Below, piece by piece: positions 1 to 7,666 of a stretch of DNA of 64,000 nt. The stretch is taken from contig DATJIW010000006.1 of NCBI GenBank assembly GCA_035492775.1, positions 96,514-160,513 on the forward strand. The letters run 5' to 3'. Numbering within the stretch: position 1 is the first letter of the stretch; every line of letters starts with the position of its first letter. The position numbers were made by a program, and so were the translations under genes. The notes below the pieces were generated by a model that was not told the DNA's origin, did not search any database, and saw nothing but the letters and a program-made list of their open reading frames with translations. Source of the DNA: DATJFQ01 sp035492775 (GTDB lineage Bacteria; Acidobacteriota; Vicinamibacteria; Vicinamibacterales; 2-12-FULL-66-21).

Positions 1-543
1 TTACGACGCCTCCCCGTTCTGCACGATGACTTCGTCCGTGCCGTCGATCTCGATGAGCCGCACCTGCACGCTTTCCGCGGGCGACGTCGGAATGTTCTTC
101 CCGACGTAGTCGGCCTTGATTGGCAGCTCGCGATGACCGCGATCGATCAGGACGATGAGCTGAATCGCGCGGGGCCGTCCAAAATCGATGAGCGCGTCGA
201 GCGCCGCGCGGATCGTGCGGCCCGTATACAGGACGTCGTCGACCAGCAGGATCCGTCGGTCGTCGATCGAGAACGGAATTTCCGTTCGCCTCAGCACGGG
301 CTGCGGCCCGACCGGCTGGCGCATCAGATCGTCGCGATAAAGCGTGATGTCGAGGGCGCCGGTCGGCACATCGTCGCCGTTGATGTCGTGCAGGGCGGCA
401 GCGATGCGGCGTGCGAGCGGGACGCCGCGGCGGCGGATTCCGACGAGCGCCAGTTCGGCTGTGCCGCGGTTTCGTTCGAGGATTTCGTGAGCGATGCGCG
501 TGAGCGCGCGGGACATGCGGTCCGCGTCCATCACCTGAGGCAT
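1..543 (-). CDS. pyrR: PyrR: pyrimidine operon regulator / uracil phosphoribosyltransferase
   Basis: Phosphoribosyltransferase of the PyrR family, which makes UMP from uracil and PRPP and in many bacteria controls pyr genes through RNA binding. The PRPP-binding motif VDDVLYTGRT is intact and the C-terminus is complete. The start chosen is the ATG at 543, because GGAGG lies five bases upstream and the product is then 180 residues, the usual PyrR size. The frame stays open upstream to a TTG at 654, but that would add 37 atypical residues. The phosphodiesterase gene lies just upstream on the same strand; pyrB and pyrC, if linked, would lie beyond the left edge. No attenuator was recognised in the 137 bases upstream. 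Confidence 0.93.
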   Translation of the reverse strand: MPQVMDADRMSRALTRIAHEILERNRGTAELALVGIRRRGVPLARRIAAALHDINGDDVPTGALDITLYRDDLMRQPVGPQPVLRRTEIPFSIDDRRILLVDDVLYTGRTIRAALDALIDFGRPRAIQLIVLIDRGHRELPIKADYVGKNIPTSPAESVQVRLIEIDGTDEVIVQNGEAS

Positions 544-680
544 CGGCGCCTCCGGACGGGCCCGCGCAGGGGCAGCGTAGCCATCCATCACCTCTTTGCG
601 GCCTCGCAGGACCGCGGTTAAAGAGTTCGAGACATCATAACAGAGGTTCCACAATCGAGGGCCTCCGACCCCACTAGCGC

Positions 681-2432
681 TCAGCGATTGTGCGTCGGGA
701 TAAACGTAATCGGCCGCTCGGCGGTGAACTGGCGCGTGAACAGATCGGCGCGGGTGAAACCATCCATGTCGCGGCCGATCGGCACGCCCATGAAATAGAG
801 CACGGTCGGCGCGATGTCTACGATCGAGCCGCGCTGCCGCTTTCCGCGTTCGACGGCGGAGCCATACGCGAGGAGGAACCCGTCCGGTGCGCGATCGTGT
901 GCCCCGGACCAGTCCGGCTGCCGCAGCAGCCTGTTCACCATGCGCGCCACGGGACCGACCGGTTGCATGCCGAAGCCCGACACGACGAGGAGCAGGTCGC
1001 CGGGCGCGAGCGCATCGATCGCGGTCCCGATTTCTCCGTCGATGTATCCGTAATACCGATCGAGCACACCGCCGTACCGCTCACGCTCCTCATCCGTGAT
1101 GTCGGAGCCGTAGGATTGAGGCTGCGCGTATCGCAGTAACAAATGCCCGATCGTGTCGAGGCCCTGGTAGCGAATCGCGGTGAACTGGGCGGGGCGAGTG
1201 CGCACAGCCATGCGAAACGCGCGCGCGTAGTACTGATCCCATCGCGCCGCCGTGAGATCGGGACCGACGCTCTCGGGAAGAGGCGACCCACCCGGCAGGA
1301 TGGCGGAGGCCACGTCCGATCCCCGAAAGGCGTCGCGGGTTGAATATTGCAGCTCCGTCGGGTACGCTGCGCGGCCATCGACCTCTGAGACAGACCCGAT
1401 CAATTGATGATACCGGTCGGCGATGACGAAGCCGTTCAACGGCGGCGCCGGATACGTGAGCGGCCAGCGAACGATGCCCGTCGAGATGCTGTAGTCGTTC
1501 AGGACGTCCCAGAGCGGACGCGCCCGCCAGGCGTTGGAGGCTTTCCGCTCGTCGCGCACGATCCCGAGCTGAACGAGCGCGTGAGAAAAACAATAGTCAG
1601 GCAGCAGATCGATCGGCCGGTCGTCTCGCAGGGCGAAATAAGACGCTGCCGACCGCACGCCGTTTTTGGCGGGATACATGCCGGTGGCGACCGCAGCCCA
1701 GACGGGATCGGGCTGCGTCGGCCGGATCGTCGCGAGATCCATCGAGGCGCCGCCGTCGAGCAGGCGGCCGAAATTCGGCAGACGTCCCTCAGCGGCGCGC
1801 GGCCAGATGTAATCGAGCGACGCACCGTCCAGAAGGATCATCGTCACGCGCGCAGACGATTCGACGGATGCCGGCGGCGTGGTACTCGCTGCAGTCGTGG
1901 TCCAGTCGAATGCGCGTCCGGCGTTGCCGCGAGCGGCGACCGGCAGCGCCAGCGACGCGGTCAGCGCAATGACGAGCAGCGCAGCGCCCACGCGGCTGCC
2001 GCGACGCCCGAAGGAATAGTGTGCGACGGCAATGCCGCACAGGACGACGGCTGCAGCTGTCGTCGCAGAAGCGCCGGCCGCGAAACGACGCGCTGACTCC
2101 TCGGTGAGCGCAGCGGCCAGTCCCCGGAGGTTCAGCCACATGAGTGCCGCGGCCACCGCAGCGGCAGCCGACGAGAGCCACGCGAGTAGCCGCACGCTGA
2201 TCCACGCCGGCGAAAACAACTCGACGGTCAGGAAGGCGCGTACCAGCATGAGGCCATAGAAGGCGAGCGCGAGGCACACGCCGTACAGCAGACCGATCGT
2301 CAGGTACCAGTGCCACGCGCTGCGCGACGCGAGCGCCACCTGCGGATTGAGTTGCAGCAGCAGGACAGTCAGATACGCGGCGCCGAGCGCGCCGGCGATG
2401 AATGCGTTGGAGAGCATGCGCAGGAAGCGCAT
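681..2432 (-). CDS. Membrane alkaline-phosphatase-superfamily phosphodiesterase
   Basis: About 583 residues. The N-terminal third is very hydrophobic, with roughly five membrane helices. It is followed by a soluble domain resembling type I phosphodiesterase/nucleotide pyrophosphatase and sulfatase folds: MILLDGASLDYIWP carries the first metal-binding Asp, RPTQPDPVWAAVATG the nucleophile region, and SGFGMQPVG a late metal-site region. The substrate cannot be told; such membrane forms often act on lipid-linked or polysaccharide-linked phosphoesters outside the membrane. The ATG at 2432 is preferred; an upstream in-frame start at 2492 would lie inside the divergent pyrK gene. It is divergent from pyrK and upstream of pyrR. 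Family membership is fairly sure; substrate is unknown. Confidence 0.7.
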   Translation of the reverse strand: MRFLRMLSNAFIAGALGAAYLTVLLLQLNPQVALASRSAWHWYLTIGLLYGVCLALAFYGLMLVRAFLTVELFSPAWISVRLLAWLSSAAAAVAAALMWLNLRGLAAALTEESARRFAAGASATTAAAVVLCGIAVAHYSFGRRGSRVGAALLVIALTASLALPVAARGNAGRAFDWTTTAASTTPPASVESSARVTMILLDGASLDYIWPRAAEGRLPNFGRLLDGGASMDLATIRPTQPDPVWAAVATGMYPAKNGVRSAASYFALRDDRPIDLLPDYCFSHALVQLGIVRDERKASNAWRARPLWDVLNDYSISTGIVRWPLTYPAPPLNGFVIADRYHQLIGSVSEVDGRAAYPTELQYSTRDAFRGSDVASAILPGGSPLPESVGPDLTAARWDQYYARAFRMAVRTRPAQFTAIRYQGLDTIGHLLLRYAQPQSYGSDITDEERERYGGVLDRYYGYIDGEIGTAIDALAPGDLLLVVSGFGMQPVGPVARMVNRLLRQPDWSGAHDRAPDGFLLAYGSAVERGKRQRGSIVDIAPTVLYFMGVPIGRDMDGFTRADLFTRQFTAERPITFIPTHNR

Positions 2433-2441
2433 GTGCCAAAG

Positions 2442-2449
2442 TGTATACT
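2442..2449. promoter_or_regulatory. Shared divergent -10 region (pyrK / phosphodiesterase)
   Basis: The palindromic core GTATAC gives TATACT on the plus strand, eight bases before the pyrK ATG, and TATACA on the minus strand, nine bases before the phosphodiesterase ATG. One small element could therefore serve both directions. No convincing -35 boxes were seen, and the short distances imply leaderless or nearly leaderless transcripts. Confidence 0.4.
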
Positions 2450-2457
2450 TCGAGCGT

Positions 2458-3288
2458 ATGCCGGTGGACATCGACGCGCCGGTGATCGCCAACCGCCGGC
2501 TGTCGCCCGACTACAACGTCCTTTCCTTCGAGGCTCCGGAACTCGCCACCCGCGTCGGCCCCGGACAATTCGTCATGGTGAAGACGTCGCGCGGTCTGGA
2601 CCCGCTGCTGCGGCGGCCGTTCTCCATCTTCGAGGTGCTGCGCGATGGGGACGGTCGCGCGCACGGCGTCTCGATCTTGAACAAGCGTATCGGCGCCGGC
2701 ACCGGGCTCCTCGCGGAGGTCGAAGCCGGCGCGCGTCTCAACGTGCTCGGGCCGCTCGGACGTCCGTTCGAGCCGGTGGATCCGCCGGCCGAAGCATGGA
2801 TGATTGCCGGCGGCGTGGGCCTGGCGCCGTTCGTCACGCTCGCCGAAGCCCTTGCGGATCGGCGTACGAGCGCTACGCTGTTCTACGGCGCGCGCCGCGG
2901 CGACGAACTGCACTGCATCGATCTGTTCGAGCGCCTCGGCGTGCGGATCGTCCTGGCGACCGAGGACGGATCGCGCGGCGCGCACGGACGGATCACGGCG
3001 CCGCTCGACGACGCGCTGCAACAGCGGCCCCTCGGGCAACCAGTCAAGCTGTACGCGTGCGGACCGACGCCCATGATGCGCGCATGTGCGCGGCTGGCGC
3101 AGGCGCACGGCCGCGCGTGCGACGTATCGCTCGAACAGGTGATGGGCTGCGGCCTCGGCGGCTGTTACAGCTGCGTCGTCGTCGCACGCGCCGGCGATGG
3201 CGGTGCGCCGCATCACACGCGCACGTGCATCGACGGCCCGGTGTTCGACGCGTCCAGGATCGTGTGGGATTCGCTGACGGGCCACTGA
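2458..3288 (+). CDS. pyrK: PyrK: dihydroorotate dehydrogenase electron-transfer subunit
   Basis: Iron-sulfur flavoprotein that passes electrons from PyrD (type 1B) to NAD+. Visible parts of the 276-residue product are a ferredoxin-reductase-like FAD domain with RRPFSIFEV, a NAD-binding AGGVGLAPF segment, and a C-terminal [2Fe-2S] cluster motif CGLGGCYSC followed by a fourth Cys in RTCIDGP. The ATG at 2458 is chosen because the protein then begins in register with the family; ATG 2431 is also in frame but overlaps the divergent gene. pyrD follows after 11 bases, then pyrF, forming a pyrKDF operon. There is no Shine-Dalgarno sequence; TATACT sits eight bases upstream. Confidence 0.92.
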   Translation: MPVDIDAPVIANRRLSPDYNVLSFEAPELATRVGPGQFVMVKTSRGLDPLLRRPFSIFEVLRDGDGRAHGVSILNKRIGAGTGLLAEVEAGARLNVLGPLGRPFEPVDPPAEAWMIAGGVGLAPFVTLAEALADRRTSATLFYGARRGDELHCIDLFERLGVRIVLATEDGSRGAHGRITAPLDDALQQRPLGQPVKLYACGPTPMMRACARLAQAHGRACDVSLEQVMGCGLGGCYSCVVVARAGDGGAPHHTRTCIDGPVFDASRIVWDSLTGH

Positions 3289-3299
3289 ACCGTTCGATC

Positions 3300-4238
3300 A
3301 TGGATCTTGCCGTCTCGATCGGATCGCTTCGCCTCGTGAATCCGCTGATCGCGGCAAGCGGCTGCTTCGGCTATGGCGTGGAGTACGCCGACGTTGTCGA
3401 TCTCGCGTCGCTTGGCGGTGTCGCGGTCAAGGGATTGTTTCTCTCCGAGCGCGAAGGGCATCCGCCGCCGCGCATCGTCGAGACGCCGTCGGGCATGCTG
3501 AACGCCATCGGCTTGCAGGGCATCGGCGTGCATCGCTTCATCGCCGAACGTCTGCCGGAACTGCGCGCGCGCCGCGCAACGGTGATCGTCAATATCTGCG
3601 GCACGACGCTGGATGAATATGTCGAAGTCGCACGGATCCTCTCGGATGCCGACGGCGTGGCCGCGCTCGAACTGAACATCTCCTGCCCGAACGTCAAGGA
3701 AGGCGGCATCACGTTCGGCTGCAGCCTCCCGGGTACGCATCAGGTCGTCGCCGCGGTCCGGAAGGTCACGAACCTGCCGGTGATCCCCAAGCTCACGCCG
3801 AACGTGACCGACGTGGCGTCGTTCGCGCGTGCGGCGGAGGATGCCGGCGCCGACGCGATCTCTCTTGTCAACACGTTCCTCGCGATGGCCATCGACGTCG
3901 ATACGCGGCGGCCCAGGCTCTCGAACATCGTCGGCGGCCTCAGCGGACCCGCGATCCGGCCGATCGCCGTCCGCATGGTGTACGAATGCCGTCGCGCGGT
4001 GAAGATCCCGATCGTCGGCATGGGCGGCATCGCGTCCGCGGAAGACGTGCTGGAGTTCATGATCGCCGGCGCCAATGCGGTGCAGGTAGGGACGATGAAC
4101 TTCGTGGATCCGTTCATCTGGACCAGGCTGCTGACAGGCATCCAGGAATACATGGCGCGCCACGGTATCGACCGTCTCGAGGAGATCGTCGGCAGCGTCG
4201 ACACCACGGCACGGGAGAAGGCGTGGATCAGCTCCTAG
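3300..4238 (+). CDS. pyrD: PyrD type 1B: dihydroorotate dehydrogenase catalytic subunit
   Basis: FMN enzyme oxidising dihydroorotate to orotate in de novo pyrimidine synthesis, using PyrK for NAD+ reduction. The 312-residue product shows the class 1 features: NPLIAASGCFGYG near the N-terminus, the active-site motif NISCPNVKEGG with catalytic Cys (class 1), PKLTPNVTD, VNTF, and the FMN phosphate loop GMGGIASAEDVLEFMIAGA. Cys rather than Ser as the base, together with adjacent pyrK, identifies type 1B. The ATG at 3300 follows pyrK by 11 bases. The 3' end overlaps pyrF by 16 bases. Confidence 0.95.
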   Translation: MDLAVSIGSLRLVNPLIAASGCFGYGVEYADVVDLASLGGVAVKGLFLSEREGHPPPRIVETPSGMLNAIGLQGIGVHRFIAERLPELRARRATVIVNICGTTLDEYVEVARILSDADGVAALELNISCPNVKEGGITFGCSLPGTHQVVAAVRKVTNLPVIPKLTPNVTDVASFARAAEDAGADAISLVNTFLAMAIDVDTRRPRLSNIVGGLSGPAIRPIAVRMVYECRRAVKIPIVGMGGIASAEDVLEFMIAGANAVQVGTMNFVDPFIWTRLLTGIQEYMARHGIDRLEEIVGSVDTTAREKAWISS

Positions 4239-4948
4239 TCGCGCTCGACGTCGAAACGCGCCGCGAGGCGGTCGCGATCGCCGACAGCCTTCGCGGAATC
4301 GCGGGCGGGTTCAAGATCGGCAGCCGGCTCTTCACGGCGGAAGGACCGGAGATGGTCCGGTCGCTCACGGACCGCGGAGACCGCATCTTCCTCGATCTGA
4401 AGTTTCACGATATCCCCAACACGGTGGCCACCGCGGTCGCCGCCGCCACGTGCCTTGGCGTCTGGATGGTCAACGTGCACGCGTCAGGCGGCGCCACGAT
4501 GATGCGTGCCGCCGCAGATGCGGCACGCGAGGCCGCTGCGAGCCGCGGAACGCCGCCGCCCCTCGTCATCGCCGTCACGGTGCTCACGAGCATGAATCAG
4601 GCGGCACTGCGGGAAACCGGGATCGTGATCGATCTCATGGATCAGGTGCTGCGCCTCGCTGAACTCACCAGGGAGGCGGGGCTCGACGGAGTGGTCGCGT
4701 CACCCCTCGAGACCGCTGCGATCCGCCAGCGATGCGGCAAGGATTTCGTCATCGTCACGCCGGGCATCCGCGGCGGGGCGGCCGCGCCTGGCAGGGACGA
4801 CCAGCAGCGAACGATGGGACCGGCCGAAGCACTGGGGGCCGGCGCGAGCTATCTCGTTGTGGGACGCCCGATCATCGGGGAGCCGGATCCCGCCGCAGCG
4901 GCGAGAGCCATCGTTGCGGGGTGTGAGCGGGTGATCGATGGACGATGA
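4223..4948 (+). CDS. pyrF: PyrF: orotidine 5'-phosphate decarboxylase
   Basis: Catalyses the last step of UMP synthesis. The 241-residue TIM-barrel product has the catalytic motif DLKFHDIPNTV (Asp-Lys-Asp array), LVALDV at the first strand, VTPGIR, and the phosphate-binding region SYLVVGRPII. It starts with GTG at 4223 inside the end of pyrD, giving a protein that begins MDQLLVALDV as expected; translational coupling with pyrD is likely. The last codons (VIDGR, stop) are encoded within a short tandem repeat, so the C-terminus may have been shaped by repeat insertion. Confidence 0.94.
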   Translation: MDQLLVALDVETRREAVAIADSLRGIAGGFKIGSRLFTAEGPEMVRSLTDRGDRIFLDLKFHDIPNTVATAVAAATCLGVWMVNVHASGGATMMRAAADAAREAAASRGTPPPLVIAVTVLTSMNQAALRETGIVIDLMDQVLRLAELTREAGLDGVVASPLETAAIRQRCGKDFVIVTPGIRGGAAAPGRDDQQRTMGPAEALGAGASYLVVGRPIIGEPDPAAAARAIVAGCERVIDGR

Positions 4949-4972
4949 TCGATGGACGATTATCGATTATCG
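4933..4972. repeat. CGATGGACGAT-type tandem repeat at the pyrF 3' end
   Basis: Two perfect adjacent copies of a 14-base unit, GATCGATGGACGAT (4933-4946 and 4947-4960), are followed by a degenerate TATCGATTATCG. The pyrF stop codon lies across the junction of the copies. The same word family recurs at 8374-8414. Confidence 0.75.
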
Positions 4973-4976
4973 CTCC

Positions 4977-5549
4977 CTACTTGGCCGTCACGACAAAGTG
5001 GCCGCGGCGGTTCTGCTGCCAGCAGGCCTCGTTCTGCTCGGAGCAGACGGGCTGTTCCTTGCCCTTGCTCACCGTCTGAATTCGATCGGCGCTGATCCCG
5101 AGGCTCACTAGATAATCCTGTACGGCCTTGGCGCGGCGGTCGCCGAGCGCGAGGTTGTACTCCGAGCTGCCGCGCGAGTCGCAGTGGCCTTCGATTGTGA
5201 CCTTCGTGCTCGGCCAGCGCTTCATCCACTCCGCGTCCTTCTGCAGCGCGCCGGTCGCGTCGCCGCGGATCTGGCTCGAATCCAGATCGAAGTACGCGTC
5301 GGTGAGCGGCTTCTCCGCGTTGATCTCCTCCAGCGACTTCCGCGCGAAGATCTCGTCTTCGGTCGGTTGCGGCGCCGGCGCAGGTGCGGGCGGCGCGGGA
5401 GGCGGCGGGGGAGCGGGTGGTGTCGTCGGAGGCGGTGCGGGCGCCGGCGCGGGCGCGGGAGGCGGCGCGGGCTTCTTCTTCGCGCACGCACCAACGCCAA
5501 CCGAGGCAACGATCGCCGCTGTGGCGAGCACCCGAACCCAGTGTTTCAT
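4977..5549 (-). CDS. pal: Peptidoglycan-associated (Pal/OmpA-type) lipoprotein
   Basis: 190-residue outer-membrane lipoprotein. A signal peptide ends in the lipobox VGAC (Cys22), followed by a long Pro/Ala linker (about residues 25-60) and an OmpA-C peptidoglycan-binding domain with AYFDLDSSQI, EGHCDSRGSSEYNLALGDRRA, and SKGKEQPVC. Cys residues in the last section (CSEQNEACWQ) match Pal-type proteins with a disulfide. GGAGGG precedes the ATG at 5549 by about ten bases. Likely anchors the outer membrane to the cell wall. tol genes are not adjacent, so it could be one of several Pal-like proteins in the genome. Confidence 0.88.
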   Translation of the reverse strand: MKHWVRVLATAAIVASVGVGACAKKKPAPPPAPAPAPAPPPTTPPAPPPPPAPPAPAPAPQPTEDEIFARKSLEEINAEKPLTDAYFDLDSSQIRGDATGALQKDAEWMKRWPSTKVTIEGHCDSRGSSEYNLALGDRRAKAVQDYLVSLGISADRIQTVSKGKEQPVCSEQNEACWQQNRRGHFVVTAK

Positions 5550-5603
5550 CACCACTTCCCTCCGGCCAAGATAGAATTTTGAAATTTTCCAGAGCTTACC
5601 ACG

Positions 5604-6341
5604 ATGGACCGTCTCCTTGAGGCGACCGCGCGCGCTGAACGAGAACATTTCTGGTTCCGCGGCTTTCGCCGATTCGTCGCGCCGCTCCTCGATGACGCGC
5701 GGGCCGCGCACCGCGCGCCGCTCGAGATTCTCGATTGCGGATGCGGCACCGGCCACAATCTCGCGATGCTCCGTCGTCACGGCCGCCCGACGGGAATCGA
5801 TCTCACGGAGACCGGCCTCGCCGTCGCCCGGCGCCGCGGCGAGCGCCGGCTGGCGCGCGCGACTGCGGCGCGGCTGCCGTTCGCCGCGGAGACCTTCGAC
5901 CTCGTGACGTCCTTCGACGTCCTCTATGCCCTGCCCGACGAGATCGAGCGCGACGCGATCGCCGAGATGTTCCGCGTGCTCAAACCCGGCGGCCGGCTGC
6001 TGGTCAACGTCGCGGCGCTCGACGCGCTGCGGGGCAACCATTCCATACTTTCGGCTGAAGTCCGGCGATACAACAGGGGGGCACTGCGGGAAAAGTTGGA
6101 ATCCGGCGGATTCCGGATCCTGCGGAGCACCTATACGAATCTGTCGATTCTGCCGCTGGTCGCCGCGGTGCGCCTCGCCCAGCGCGTCACCGGCCACGCC
6201 GAATCGCAGGACGAGATTTCCGTTCCGTTTGCGCCGGTGAACGCCGCCTTGTCCGGGCTCCTCGCCGTGGAAAGCGCGGCGCTGCGGGTCGTCGACATGC
6301 CGCTCGGCAGCTCGCTGCTCGTGGCAGCGGAACGTCCCTGA
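5604..6341 (+). CDS. Class I SAM-dependent methyltransferase
   Basis: 245-residue protein with a Rossmann methyltransferase fold: motif I LDCGCGTGHNLAML, the acidic end of strand 2 in GIDLTETGLA, LPFAAETFDLVTSFDVLYAL, and MFRVLKPGGRLLVNVAALDAL. The N-terminal section (EREHFWFRGFRRFV) is typical of Methyltransf_11-type enzymes. The C-terminal part is predicted helical. The substrate cannot be told from sequence or context. Divergent from the Pal lipoprotein and convergent with larE; the 107-base gap to larE shows no clear terminator. Confidence 0.8.
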   Translation: MDRLLEATARAEREHFWFRGFRRFVAPLLDDARAAHRAPLEILDCGCGTGHNLAMLRRHGRPTGIDLTETGLAVARRRGERRLARATAARLPFAAETFDLVTSFDVLYALPDEIERDAIAEMFRVLKPGGRLLVNVAALDALRGNHSILSAEVRRYNRGALREKLESGGFRILRSTYTNLSILPLVAAVRLAQRVTGHAESQDEISVPFAPVNAALSGLLAVESAALRVVDMPLGSSLLVAAERP

Positions 6342-6448
6342 TCCGGCATCCGCATCAGTGTCCGGGCCGGCATCGCGAGCACTGGCGGAATCCGCACGTG
6401 CCGCGCCTGTTTGGAAGGAGTTCCGAATCGATGCGCCGCGCGGGAATT

Positions 6449-7324
6449 CTAGACAGGGCGCAGGCGCAGCGCCTCGTTCAGACTGCCCAGCCGGTAGCCG
6501 CGCAGATCGACGGTGACATATTCATACCCCACGGCGCGGAGCCCCCGATCGAGGGCGTCGGCGATCTCGGGGTCCATCGCGCGCGCCAGCTCGTCACGGC
6601 CGATTTCGATCCGCGCGAGCGCGTCGTGATGTCGGACGCGGAACACCCGGAAACCGAGGCCGCGTACCACCTGCTCGGCGGCCTCGATGCGCCGGAGCTT
6701 TTCGTCGGTCACTTCCGAATGGTACGGGATGCGCGAGGACAGGCACGCGGACGCGGGCTCGTCCCATGTGGACATCCCGGCCCGGCGTGCCAGCTCGCGG
6801 ATCTCGGCCTTGGTGAGACCCGCTTCGTCGAGAGGACTGACGACTCCGAACTCGCGGGCGGCCTGACGGCCCGGGCGGTAATCGCCGCGGTCGTCGGCAT
6901 TGCTGCCATCCGCAACGGCCGCGAACCCGCGTTCGCGCGCAAGTGCCGTGAGCCGTGAATACAGTTCGTGCTTGCAGTAGTAGCAGCGATTCGCCGGATT
7001 GGCGCGGTATTCCGGCCTCGAGAGTTCGTCGGTGTGAATGATCTCGTGCTTCAGGGAGAAGGCGTGGGCCGTCGCGATCGCCAGCTGGCGATGGCGTTCG
7101 GGATAGCTTGCGCTGTCCGCCGTTACACAGAGTGCACGGCCGCCGAGCACGCGTGCGGCGGCAACCGACAGATACGCGCTGTCGACGCCTCCGCTGTAAG
7201 CAATGACGAGCGAGCCAAGCGATTCGAGGCGTTCGTCGAGCGCCGCAGATTTTGCGTCGAGCGTGGGAACTGGAGCCGCCTCACCGCGCACGATGCGCGG
7301 CGCCGCGAGACGGGCACGCGTCAC
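6449..7324 (-). CDS. larE: LarE-type ATP-dependent sacrificial sulfur transferase
   Basis: PP-loop enzyme of the LarE family, which in lactobacilli adenylylates the nickel-pincer precursor and donates sulfur from its own cysteine. The 291-residue product has the PP-loop SGGVDSA (residues 44-50), the NRCYYCKHELY region, and ASACLSSRIPY, placing Cys194 at the sacrificial sulfur position. It begins with GTG at 7324, overlapping the stop of the LysW-like gene in a GTGA junction, so translation is probably coupled. No larB, larC or lactate racemase gene is in the window, so its substrate here may not be the nickel-pincer cofactor. Confidence 0.82.
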   Translation of the reverse strand: MTRARLAAPRIVRGEAAPVPTLDAKSAALDERLESLGSLVIAYSGGVDSAYLSVAAARVLGGRALCVTADSASYPERHRQLAIATAHAFSLKHEIIHTDELSRPEYRANPANRCYYCKHELYSRLTALARERGFAAVADGSNADDRGDYRPGRQAAREFGVVSPLDEAGLTKAEIRELARRAGMSTWDEPASACLSSRIPYHSEVTDEKLRRIEAAEQVVRGLGFRVFRVRHHDALARIEIGRDELARAMDPEIADALDRGLRAVGYEYVTVDLRGYRLGSLNEALRLRPV

Positions 7325-7593
7325 TCGTCCCAGTCCTCGCTTTCGGTTTCTTCGTCGTCGTCCAGCCCGCCTTCGTCATCGTCGTCGAAATCGTCCTCGT
7401 CTTCGTCCTCTTCGCGATCGTCGTCTTCCTCGTCGTCGTCGTCGTCGTCGTCGTCAGCGAGCTCGAGCTCGACGGGAGACGTGCTGGTGACTTCGAGATT
7501 GGAGCCGCAATCGGGACAGCTGATCAGATCGCCCTTGTCGACGTCGAACTCGTCAACCTCGATTTCGGCATCACACTCAGGACACGTGGCCAT
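7321..7593 (-). CDS. LysW-like zinc-ribbon carrier protein with very acidic tail
   Basis: 90-residue protein. Residues 1-45 resemble LysW/ArgW amino-group carrier proteins: CPECDAEI (Cys4, Cys7), CPDCGSNLEV (Cys26, Cys29) forming a zinc ribbon, then SPVELEL. The last residues are EDWDE, close to the EDWGE tail whose final Glu carries the substrate in LysW. Between them is an unusual Asp/Glu stretch: 36 of residues 47-90 are acidic, including eight consecutive GAC codons. AGGAG precedes the ATG, and a good promoter lies upstream. It is followed by larE with a GTGA overlap, and no lysine or arginine biosynthesis genes are nearby. Function is not established; it may be a carrier or metal-binding partner for LarE. 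Confidence 0.75.
   Translation of the reverse strand: MATCPECDAEIEVDEFDVDKGDLISCPDCGSNLEVTSTSPVELELADDDDDDDDEEDDDREEDEDEDDFDDDDEGGLDDDEETESEDWDE
7432..7455. repeat. (GTC)8 trinucleotide microsatellite inside the LysW-like gene
   Basis: Eight uninterrupted GTC units on the plus strand encode eight consecutive Asp residues (47-54) on the minus strand. Length change by slippage would alter the acidic tail in whole residues without a frameshift. Confidence 0.85.
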
Positions 7594-7628
7594 ACATACT
7601 CCTGCACCGCGGCGCCATGAAAGTTCGG

Positions 7629-7658
7629 ATTATAGGCAGAACCTGATAGATTCTGCAA
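7629..7658 (-). promoter_or_regulatory. Promoter of the LysW-like/larE operon
   Basis: On the minus strand TTGCAG (7658-7653) and a perfect TATAAT (7634-7629) are separated by 18 bases. The predicted start of transcription is near 7622, leaving a short leader with an AGGAG ribosome site before the ATG at 7593. Confidence 0.6.
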
Positions 7659-7666
7659 TCACGCCC

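Noticed and set aside
1..654. TTG start at 654 for pyrR
   Set aside because: It would add 37 residues unlike PyrR; ATG 543 has GGAGG at ideal spacing and gives the normal length.
6342..6448. Terminator between the methyltransferase and larE
   Set aside because: No clear stem with a following T-run was found in the gap.
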